Shown here: one piece after another, positions 1 through 5,548 of the stretch | How positions within the stretch are numbered: position 1 is the first letter of the stretch | Layout: each line of letters begins with the position of its first letter | Assembly (NCBI GenBank): GCA_002482565.1 | Contig: DLGG01000114.1 | Span: 5,517 to 15,021, forward strand | Source of the DNA: Solidesulfovibrio magneticus | GTDB lineage: Bacteria > Desulfobacterota > Desulfovibrionia > Desulfovibrionales > Desulfovibrionaceae | Length of the DNA stretch: 9,505 nucleotides | Reading direction: 5' to 3' | Made by a program: the position numbers and the translations under genes | The notes under the pieces: generated by a model | Told to the model about the DNA's origin: nothing | Database searches by the model: none | The model's input: only the letters and a program-made list of their open reading frames with translations

Positions 1-29
1 ACCCGAAAATCCCAGCCCCCAACTCGCCA

Positions 30-87
30 GCGAAGCGGGCCGATTTTCACGCGATCAAAGCCTCGCGTGAAAATCGGCCCGCTTCGC
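30..87. repeat. Perfect 25-bp inverted repeat (long hairpin)
   Basis: The two arms, 30-54 and 63-87, are exact reverse complements of 25 bases, separated by an 8-base spacer (55-62). The arms contain the run GGCCGATTTTCACGCG and its complement. A second small inverted repeat, TCTAG-AG-CTAGA, follows at 91-102. No run of T flanks the large repeat on either strand, so it is not a textbook intrinsic terminator. It could still stop transcription from both sides, protect a 3' mRNA end, or belong to a family of extragenic palindromes. It lies about 240 bases beyond the stop of the lipoprotein gene, at the edge of the window, so the gene on its left is unseen. Confidence 0.85.
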
Positions 88-102
88 ATTTCTAGAGCTA
101 GA

Positions 103-253
103 TCAATGAGATGAGGGGCTCGTCGTGTCCTGTCCCGTTCCGGGTAACCTCGGGCGACCCATGCGGCGCAGCCGCCAGCGCTCCGCGCCCAAGGGGTCTT
201 CACGCGCTCCCGTCCACCCCGCGCCCTCGCCCGCAGTCAAACCATGTGGGGGT
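103..253. other. Non-coding spacer, no gene seen
   Basis: This GC-rich stretch lies between the long inverted repeat and the paired small hairpins. Open frames run through it on the plus strand, but they have no recognisable protein features and only continue as the antisense of the lipoprotein gene. I see no promoter, RNA gene or ribosome binding site that I can defend. Confidence 0.5.
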
Positions 254-294
254 CCAGGGGCCTCAGGCCCCTGGCGGGTGCGGGCAGAGCCCGC
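254..294 (-). repeat. Tandem GC hairpins downstream of lipoprotein gene
   Basis: Two perfect hairpins stand 5 bases apart. The first is CCAGGGGCC-TCA-GGCCCCTGG (254-274) and the second is GCGGGC-AGA-GCCCGC (280-294). They begin 29 bases after the TAA of the lipoprotein gene. There is no U tract, so if they end the transcript they do so without the classic signal, or they protect the 3' end. The pattern of GGGGGTCCAGGGG followed by a GGGCAGAGCCC hairpin resembles GC-rich extragenic repeats that I recall as common in Desulfovibrio genomes. That resemblance is from memory and unverified. Confidence 0.6.
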
Positions 295-323
295 TCTTCG
301 TCTTCATCCTCTCCCCTTGTCCC

Positions 324-1025
324 TTACGACCCTGCTCCCGCGCCTGCTGGCGCGGGCGGCGGCGGGTTGGGGCTGGCTGGGGGCGGGGCTTTGTAGCCGT
401 AGTTCCAGTTGGTGATGGGGCTGCCCATATCCATGGCCAGGGTGGCGGTGATGGCCGAGAGGGGTTCGGTGGGCATCCGGTTTTTGCGCAGGAACAGGAT
501 GTAGTCTTCGGTCAGGCCGGTTTCCATGGTGCCGCCGTGGGCCATGGACCACAGGCGTTCGCCGCTGCGGGCGTCGATGACGTCGAAGGTGAAGGACACG
601 CCGGAATCGCCGCGCGAGCCGCCGGACATGATGTAGGTGAATTTGCCGACCACGACGGTGTCGATGCCCATTTTGCGGGCCAGGGCCACGGCTTGGGGGG
701 TGGAGGCGTTTTTGAGGTTGGCTTCGTAGAGCAGTTTGGGGAACACGCGGTCGCGGGTCCAGGTTTGCCAGACGACGCGGGTGAGTTGTTCGCCGAGGTC
801 CTGGCCGTAGGGGATGTCCTGGGTGACCTGGAAGGGCACGATGAGGGCCGAGACGGGCACGGGCGGGGCTTTTTGGGGCTCCACGTAGACTTCGGGGTTG
901 TTTCGTTTGGTCCAGTTGTCGATGTAGACGGTGTGCTGGGCCGTCATTTTCGGTTCGACTGAGCAGCCGGCGAGCACGGCGGCGGCGAGGATGGCGAGGA
1001 GGCAGGAAAGCGTGGCGTGGCGCAT
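324..1025 (-). CDS. Outer-membrane-type lipoprotein, CsgG/TolB-N-like fold
   Basis: This is a 233-residue predicted lipoprotein. A type II signal peptide (Arg/His start, hydrophobic residues 5-19) ends in the lipobox LAGC, with the lipidated cysteine at 21. The next residue is Ser rather than Asp, which under the E. coli sorting rule favours the outer membrane. Residues about 57-180 have the pattern of the CsgG/TolB-N/LpoB/FlgO group: a strand ending VPF, a helix, a 'GIDTVVVGKF' strand, and 'FDVIDARSGERLWS' before the last strand. The C-terminus (about 212-233) is a Pro/Ala/Gly tail. The start has an excellent ribosome binding site, AAGGAGGT, with 3 bases between it and the ATG. It begins 22 bases after the small helical gene, so the two are probably co-transcribed. 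The fold class is a pattern-based inference and the precise function is unknown. A FlgO-like role at the flagellar basal body is possible but unproven. Confidence 0.85.
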   Translation of the reverse strand: MRHATLSCLLAILAAAVLAGCSVEPKMTAQHTVYIDNWTKRNNPEVYVEPQKAPPVPVSALIVPFQVTQDIPYGQDLGEQLTRVVWQTWTRDRVFPKLLYEANLKNASTPQAVALARKMGIDTVVVGKFTYIMSGGSRGDSGVSFTFDVIDARSGERLWSMAHGGTMETGLTEDYILFLRKNRMPTEPLSAITATLAMDMGSPITNWNYGYKAPPPASPNPPPPAPAGAGAGS

Positions 1026-1047
1026 GGGACCTCCTTGATGCGGCCTG

Positions 1048-1383
1048 TTATTGGGGCGTGGTGGTGATCACGGGGGCGTCGGAGAGGGTCTTGAGGAGTT
1101 GTTCGCGGGAAGAGAGCAGGCTGACCCGCAGTTCGTGGCGTTTTTTGGCCGAGAGCAGGCGGAATTCCGGGCGTTCGGCCAGTTGTTCGAGTTCGCGCAT
1201 TTCCTGGCGGATGCGGCGGATTTTGAGCAGGAAGGCTTGTTCCTCGGGGCGCACCTTGGAGGCGACTTCGGCCAGTTCGGCCAGCTCGCCGGCCATGGCC
1301 CTAAAGGCGTCGGGGTGGAGTTCCCGGACTTTTCGCCGCCACTCGGACAGGGCGCGCCATTTGGTCTGAAGCCATGACAGCAT
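1048..1383 (-). CDS. Small charged helical (coiled-coil) hypothetical protein
   Basis: This 111-residue protein is not one I recognise. It is rich in Arg, Glu, Leu and Lys and has no signal peptide or membrane segment. Residues about 5-100 read as long amphipathic helices, with leucines and alanines spaced as in a coiled coil (for example around AELAEVASKV and MRELEQLAERPEF). The tail is short and polar (VITTTPQ). The ATG is preceded by GGGAG with 6 bases of spacing. The gene starts 81 bases after the zinc-ribbon/Yip1 gene and ends 22 bases before the lipoprotein gene, so it probably belongs to the same transcript. Small helical proteins in flagellar loci can be export chaperones, but nothing in the sequence identifies such a role here. 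Confidence 0.75.
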   Translation of the reverse strand: MLSWLQTKWRALSEWRRKVRELHPDAFRAMAGELAELAEVASKVRPEEQAFLLKIRRIRQEMRELEQLAERPEFRLLSAKKRHELRVSLLSSREQLLKTLSDAPVITTTPQ

Positions 1384-1464
1384 GGGCCACTCCCGGGAAG
1401 AAACCCTGTGGGTATGCGTCCGTTATGGGCGTTTCGCGCCGGCCCCGTCAAGGCCGCGCCGGGC

Positions 1465-3126
1465 CTACTGGCCCGGGGTGAAGCTTTGCAGCATGGCCAG
1501 GAGCAGGAAGAGGTAGATGGACCATTTGATGAAGATGGCGGCCAGGGTCTGCGTGTAGGCTCCTTCGTGGCATTTCTTGAGGCCGATGGCTTGCAGGGCC
1601 ATGTACCAGACGAGGATGACCGGGGACAGGAGCTGGCCGGCCACGGGCACGGCGGTGAGCACGGTGGGCGCGGCCGAGTAGCACAGCACCCGGAAGGTCT
1701 CGTCGAAGCTTTTTTTCGTGCTGCGGAACAGGATGAGCAGCAGATGGGTCACCCAGGCGTCGAGGTAGATGCCTATGGAAATGACCAGGGGCACCAGGAG
1801 CAGGGCCAACAGAAACGACAGGGGCGAGCTGCCGAGCACGCTTAAGGCGTCGGGTTGTTCCGGGCTGCCGATGCGGGCGCGCAGGCCGGCCAGGGTCCAC
1901 ATGAAGTCGATGAGCAGCAAAAATTCGCTGATGAGCAGGTTGAACACCAGCGCCTTGGACTTGGGGCGGCCTGCGGGAAGGTTGCCGAAGAAGTCGAGGG
2001 GCTGGAAGAGGATCTTGCGCAGGGTGAGGATGAGCGCCGGGAAAAAGCCGTAGGCGTCCTGGCGTTCCCAGGGCACGGGATCGGTGACGGTTTCCCGGGC
2101 CGGCTCCTCGGGTTCGTCCTCGGCCGGGCGTTGGTGTTCCAGGCGGGGCCGGGCGGCCTTGCGGTCGTCGAGGGCTTGCAGTCTGGCCCAAATGTCGCGC
2201 ACGCCGTCGGCGCGCACGGTGGTTTCCTGGGGCTGGTCGTCGGCCGGGGCATTGGCCGCGGCAGGAGGAGCGGCGTCTTCGGGGGCCAAGGCCTGGGGCG
2301 CGGCCGGCGTTTCGGCTTTGGGAGCCGTGGCGCGCGGCGGAGGCGTCGATGCCGTTTGGGGTTTTGCGGCGCGCGGCGGAGCCGGAACCGGTTCGGGCGC
2401 GGCGGCCACGGGTTCAGGAATGGGGGCGGGGTCAAGTCCCTGTTCGACCCGGGCGCGGATGCGTCGGGCGACGTCCGAGGGGGCTTCGTCCGGGATGTCG
2501 GCGTCGGAAAAATCGGGTTCCGGCTTGGGTTCCAGTCCGGGTTGGCGGGTCGGCTGGGGAGGCGTCGCCACGCTTTCGCGGGTGGTCGGGGCCGGTTTGC
2601 GTTTGGCGGCGGATTTGGCCGGCCGGGGCGCGGCGGCCGTCTCGTCCTGTTCATCCAGGGCGTCAAGGCGGCGGCGCTGGACCAGGGGCTGGCGCGGTTC
2701 GGGCTGTTGCTCCCAGTGGGTGGGGGGCGGCACGACGTCGTCCTCGGCCGGGATTTCTTCCGGCTGGGGCAGGGCGTCGGCCCTGGGCGCGGGCTCGGGG
2801 GCGAAGGTGGCGTCGGCCACGGGAGCCGGGCCGGACGGCGCGAAATTTTCCGGTGCGGCCTGGGCGTCGGCCTCCACGGCCGGATCTTCCAGCGATTCCC
2901 AGGCGGCCGGGGGCGTGGCGGCACGCTCCTGTCGGGCGGCGGGGCGACGCCAGGAGGACACGCCGGGTTCGGCCGTAACGAAGGATTCTTCGACGGTCGG
3001 GGCCGGTTGGGGGCGGAACCGGAACCGGTGGCGGCATTTGGGACAGGTGGCCATGGTCGGTGTGACCGGGGCCTTGGCGTCGGGGATTTCCCGGAAAAAG
3101 CCGCATTGAGGACAGGTTATGCGCAT
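1465..3126 (-). CDS. Zinc-ribbon, disordered linker, Yip1-family membrane protein
   Basis: This 553-residue protein has three parts. Residues 1-35 form a zinc ribbon of the MJ0042 type: Cys5, Cys8, Cys28 and Cys31 are two CxxC knuckles. Residues about 36-345 are low-complexity, dominated by Pro, Ala, Glu and Arg, and probably disordered. Residues about 349-553 match the Yip1 pattern: 'PWE..D.YGFF.AL..T', a P..FF motif, about five hydrophobic helices, and 'FRVLCYSAAP...PVAG...W' between helices. The cytosolic zinc ribbon is thus tethered to a multi-pass inner-membrane domain. Two adjacent ATG codons occur (3129 and 3126). AAGG lies 6 bases before the second, so I chose 3126. Longer in-frame starts reach 3207, but they run through the likely promoter. 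In bacteria Yip1-domain proteins are mostly uncharacterised, so the function is unknown. Confidence 0.88.
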   Translation of the reverse strand: MRITCPQCGFFREIPDAKAPVTPTMATCPKCRHRFRFRPQPAPTVEESFVTAEPGVSSWRRPAARQERAATPPAAWESLEDPAVEADAQAAPENFAPSGPAPVADATFAPEPAPRADALPQPEEIPAEDDVVPPPTHWEQQPEPRQPLVQRRRLDALDEQDETAAAPRPAKSAAKRKPAPTTRESVATPPQPTRQPGLEPKPEPDFSDADIPDEAPSDVARRIRARVEQGLDPAPIPEPVAAAPEPVPAPPRAAKPQTASTPPPRATAPKAETPAAPQALAPEDAAPPAAANAPADDQPQETTVRADGVRDIWARLQALDDRKAARPRLEHQRPAEDEPEEPARETVTDPVPWERQDAYGFFPALILTLRKILFQPLDFFGNLPAGRPKSKALVFNLLISEFLLLIDFMWTLAGLRARIGSPEQPDALSVLGSSPLSFLLALLLVPLVISIGIYLDAWVTHLLLILFRSTKKSFDETFRVLCYSAAPTVLTAVPVAGQLLSPVILVWYMALQAIGLKKCHEGAYTQTLAAIFIKWSIYLFLLLAMLQSFTPGQ

Positions 3127-3183
3127 CATGTACCTTCGCGAAACGCCCGGCGCGCTGTGGCAGGGCCTGCATGGACAAGACCT

Positions 3184-3212
3184 AGTGTAGCTTCTCCAAG
3201 CCGCCAAGGCAA
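3184..3212 (-). promoter_or_regulatory. Putative sigma-70-type promoter for the zinc-ribbon/Yip1 unit
   Basis: On the minus strand TTGCCT (3212-3207) and TACACT (3189-3184) are separated by exactly 17 bases. Each matches 4 of 6 consensus positions. The predicted transcript would start near 3177 and carry a leader of about 50 bases to the ATG at 3126. The element sits in the 129-base gap after the glycosyltransferase stop, which fits an independent three-gene unit. The match is moderate and the assignment is an inference. Confidence 0.45.
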
Positions 3213-3255
3213 CCTCGGCCAGGCCTAGCCCGGACGTGGCGGTTTCGGGGCGCGG

Positions 3256-4473
3256 CTACAGGCCCGGGGGCAGCAGGAGGCAGCGGCCGGGGCCGTCGCC
3301 CGGGCCCAGGGACGTGAAAAAGTCCAGGGGCAGGGTCGGGTAATCGGCGTTTAAGCGGTGTCGGGCGGCTCCGGCCACCCGGCTGAAGGCTTCGAGCTTG
3401 TCGGCCACGCCGGCGGCGTCGGCCAGGAGTCGGTTGTGGTGGAGGATGGGGGCGTCCAGGGCCAGGACGGCGGCCCCGGGATGGCCTTCCAGGCGTTCGT
3501 GCAGGGGGCGGACGTAGCGCGGCCCGGGCGCGGCGTCGGTGCGAAAAAGGCGCAGTTGCCAGTCCGGCCACAGCCCGTGGCCGACCTTGGCCCGGCCGGG
3601 GTCGGGATAGAGGGTCAGGCGCGGGAAATAGGCGGCTCCGGCTTCCGGGCAGGCCATGACTCTGGCCACGGCGGCGGCGAAACCGGGGCCGGGCCGTTCG
3701 TCGGGGTCCAGGGACAGCACCCAGCCGGGCGGGCAGGCGGCCAGCAGCGCGTTGCGTTGGGCCGCGAAATCTCCGGCCAGGGGCCGGGCCAGATGACGCA
3801 CGGGAATGCCCAGGCCGGCGGCGGCTTCGGCGGCCGGCGGGACCTCGCAGGCGTCCCAGAGGATGACCGCCCGGGAAGCCAGGCCCCTGGCGGCCTCGAA
3901 AAAATCGCCAAGGGCCGGTTCGCCAGCCCGGGCCAGCAGGGCCAGTGTCGGCAGCGGTTGCGCGGCCGGCGACGGGGTCAAGTCGGGCAGGAGTCGGCCG
4001 GCGGTCAGCAACCGGCGGACAAGGGCCAGGCCTTTGGCCTCGACGGCCTCGGCCGGTTCGGGATTCACCGTGACCAGGGCGTTTTCCGGGGTCAGGCCGT
4101 TGGCCCACGGCAGATGGCACACGGCCTGGACCGAAGTGTCGGCGACAAGCTGGGCCGGGCTGTCCGGGGCAAGCCAGGGCAACCGGCCGGCGGCCAGGCA
4201 TTGCCGGGCCGTTTCCGGAGACAGGCAGACCAGGGTCAGACTGGCCCCGGCCGGCAGGGCGGCGGCCAGGGCGGCGGCCAGATCGCCGCTGCCAAGACCG
4301 AGCAGGGCGACGCGCCGCCGTCCGCCCAGGGCGCGCAGGACGCGGGCGGCCCGGGCGGCGGTCGTCTCGGGCGCGGCGGCCGGGGGCAAGGCAGGGTTTT
4401 CGCCGCTGCCGAGCCGCCAGGCCAGCACTTCTGCGCTGTACGTGAAAAACGGATGTGGTGCGGCGGCGATCAT
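3256..4473 (-). CDS. Glycosyltransferase, GT2-like (WaaE/KdtX-like), with N-terminal Rossmann-like domain
   Basis: This 405-residue protein appears to have two domains. Residues about 45-165 read as a nucleotide- or SAM-binding Rossmann-like domain, with the glycine loop G59-x-G61-x-G63 in 'VALLGLGSGDLAAAL' and a following strand 'SLTLVCLSPE'. Similar loops occur in the N-terminal part of Maf-type flagellin modification proteins and in methyltransferases. Residues about 173-350 are a GT-A catalytic domain. Their features are 'DFAAQRNALL', the metal/sugar-nucleotide motif LDPDE (255-259), 'WPDWQLRLFR' (302-311), and 'HERLEGHPG' followed by 'ILHHN'. This order is typical of WaaE/KdtX-like family 2 enzymes, which add sugars to glycans or proteins in the cytoplasm. 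No Shine-Dalgarno sequence precedes the chosen ATG. Upstream in-frame starts exist up to 4857 but overlap fliS and encode no recognisable fold. Position next to fliS suggests filament or surface glycan modification, but the acceptor is unknown. Confidence 0.82.
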   Translation of the reverse strand: MIAAAPHPFFTYSAEVLAWRLGSGENPALPPAAAPETTAARAARVLRALGGRRRVALLGLGSGDLAAALAAALPAGASLTLVCLSPETARQCLAAGRLPWLAPDSPAQLVADTSVQAVCHLPWANGLTPENALVTVNPEPAEAVEAKGLALVRRLLTAGRLLPDLTPSPAAQPLPTLALLARAGEPALGDFFEAARGLASRAVILWDACEVPPAAEAAAGLGIPVRHLARPLAGDFAAQRNALLAACPPGWVLSLDPDERPGPGFAAAVARVMACPEAGAAYFPRLTLYPDPGRAKVGHGLWPDWQLRLFRTDAAPGPRYVRPLHERLEGHPGAAVLALDAPILHHNRLLADAAGVADKLEAFSRVAGAARHRLNADYPTLPLDFFTSLGPGDGPGRCLLLPPGL

Positions 4474-4753
4474 GGCCCAAGCTAGCGTGGCGGGGCCCCG
4501 CCGACAAGCCCGGGACGGCAAGGCCCCGTTTCCCGGATTTGGGCAAAACGGCTCGGGGCGGCAGTCCAATGCGGGACAAGCCGCCATGCCCGCCCTCGGG
4601 AGAGGCCGGGCGAAAGGCCCTTGGCCGCGACGCCGGATTCCGAGCGGCCCGGGTCGCGACCCTGAGAAAATACGAGAGTATTTTTTAATAAAAATGCGTG
4701 CGTTGAGTCTTTTGTCCGCGAATTGTCCGTAGAGGTTTTTCGTGGATGCGACA
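4474..4753. other. Intergenic gap with AT-rich island and palindromes
   Basis: The 280 bases between fliS and the glycosyltransferase hold no convincing gene. In an otherwise GC-rich region, 4664-4700 is strikingly AT-rich. It includes the inverted repeat AAAATAC-GAGA-GTATTTT (4667-4684) followed on the plus strand by further T and A runs. A perfect 12-base palindrome, GGGTCGCGACCC, lies beside it at 4651-4662. On the minus strand the AT hairpin might help end the fliD-fliS transcript, but it is weak and lacks a GC stem. I see no good -35/-10 pair in the island itself. Confidence 0.6.
4479..4507 (-). promoter_or_regulatory. Weak sigma-70-like promoter abutting the glycosyltransferase start
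   Basis: On the minus strand TTGTCG (4507-4502) and TAGCTT (4484-4479) are 17 bases apart, matching 4 of 6 and 3 of 6 consensus positions. The spacer and -35 edge contain the perfect 14-base palindrome GGCGGGGCCCCGCC (4489-4502). The predicted start point falls within a base or two of the ATG at 4473. That would make the message leaderless and would explain the missing ribosome binding site. The match is weak and could be chance. Confidence 0.3.
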
Positions 4754-5509
4754 CTAGCTGGTGGCGCGTCCCTGGGAATAGGCGGCCATGGCCCGGCGCA
4801 CCGGGGAGATGGCTGGCCGGGGCGTTTCAATGACGACCGTGGCGCTGGGGGCGGCATTCGGGTCGGTTTCGGCTTCGACGGCCGCGGCCGCAGGCGGCGT
4901 GGCCGAGGCCACGGGAACTTCGGGGCGCGCGGGCGCGGCCGGGGACGGCGTCACGTTCGCCGCGACGGCCACGGCGGACGTGGGAGCGGCCGGCCGGACC
5001 TGGGCCAGGGGCCGGGTCGTCAGACCGGGATGCGGCAGGGAAGCGCCGGCCATGACCGCGCCGAGATGGTTGCGGCCAAGGGGCGCGGCCGTGACGCCGA
5101 CCCGGGTGTTCTGGGTCGCCTCGGTGGGCACGGCTTTGGTGGCCACCATGGCGTTGGCCTCGACAAAGGCTTCGCGCAGGCCGGTCAAGATGCCCATCAC
5201 CTCGTCGATCTTGGTCACGTCCATCTTGAGGTTGGCGGTGAGCAGGCGGGAGCTGCAAAAGAAGTAGAGCTTTTGCAGACGTTCGGCCAAGTCCCCGCCC
5301 TTGTTGACGTTAAGCGACCCTTGCAGCTCGGACAGGATGTCCAGGGCCTTGGAGATGAGGATGCCCTTTTGGGCGTAGTTTTTCTCGGCGATGCGTTCCT
5401 TGGCCTGGTGCAGGAACTTGAGCGCCGCGTCGTAGAGCATGATGACGAGGTCGCCCTGGGTGGTGGTGGACACCTGGGTCTGGAGGTAATTCTTGACGGC
5501 GTTTTGCAT
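4754..5509 (-). CDS. fliS: Flagellin export chaperone FliS with long C-terminal extension
   Basis: FliS binds the C-terminal helix of newly made flagellin in the cytoplasm, keeps it from polymerising, and delivers it to the flagellar export gate. Residues 1-120 match the family: 'NYLQTQVSTTTQGDLVIMLYDAALKF' in pattern, then 'IAEKNYAQKGILISKALDIL', 'SLNVNKGGDLAERLQKLYFF', and the closing helix 'VMGILTGLREAF'. A typical FliS ends near 125-135 residues. This one runs to 251, with about 130 additional residues rich in Ala, Pro, Val and Thr and no visible fold. The same frame stays open to TAG at 4754, so this is not a simple read-past of a broken stop. A GGGAGAGAG ribosome binding site precedes the ATG. 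The gene starts 39 bases after the fliD stop, which indicates one transcript. Confidence 0.95.
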   Translation of the reverse strand: MQNAVKNYLQTQVSTTTQGDLVIMLYDAALKFLHQAKERIAEKNYAQKGILISKALDILSELQGSLNVNKGGDLAERLQKLYFFCSSRLLTANLKMDVTKIDEVMGILTGLREAFVEANAMVATKAVPTEATQNTRVGVTAAPLGRNHLGAVMAGASLPHPGLTTRPLAQVRPAAPTSAVAVAANVTPSPAAPARPEVPVASATPPAAAAVEAETDPNAAPSATVVIETPRPAISPVRRAMAAYSQGRATS

Positions 5510-5548
5510 GGAGCTCTCTCCCTTTGCATGCTTATCGGCAGGAACGAA

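Noticed and set aside
111..962. Long plus-strand open frame of about 283 codons
   Set aside because: It is antisense to the lipoprotein gene, is dominated by Gly/Val/His residues produced by GC-biased third positions, and has no domain or ribosome binding site. The opposite frame has a clear lipoprotein signal.
1384..1464. Possible promoter or terminator in the 81-bp gap before the small helical gene
   Set aside because: Only an imperfect GC stem is visible. There is no T run and no convincing -35/-10 pair, so co-transcription is the simpler reading.
3127..3207. Longer start for the zinc-ribbon/Yip1 protein
   Set aside because: It would place a Cys/Arg/Pro-rich segment before the zinc ribbon and read through the predicted -10 element. 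AAGG with correct spacing supports the ATG at 3126.
1855..3228. Plus-strand open frame of about 457 codons, Gly/Arg-rich
   Set aside because: It mirrors the GC-rich linker of the zinc-ribbon/Yip1 gene. The minus-strand reading has zinc-binding cysteines and membrane helices, while this one has only low-complexity sequence.
3358..4485. Plus-strand open frame of about 375 codons
   Set aside because: It is the antisense shadow of the GT2-like gene, rich in Gly and Gln, with no recognisable fold.
4482..4754. Small GTG-started frame overlapping the fliS stop (TAGTG)
   Set aside because: The overlap is suggestive, but the ~90-residue product is polar and low in structure, there is no dedicated ribosome binding site, and its composition is that of non-coding DNA.
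4474..4857. N-terminal extension of the GT2-like gene to an ATG at 4857
   Set aside because: The extension overlaps the fliS 3' end, crosses the AT-rich island and palindromes, and encodes no recognisable sequence. Glycosyltransferase-type sequence begins after the ATG at 4473.
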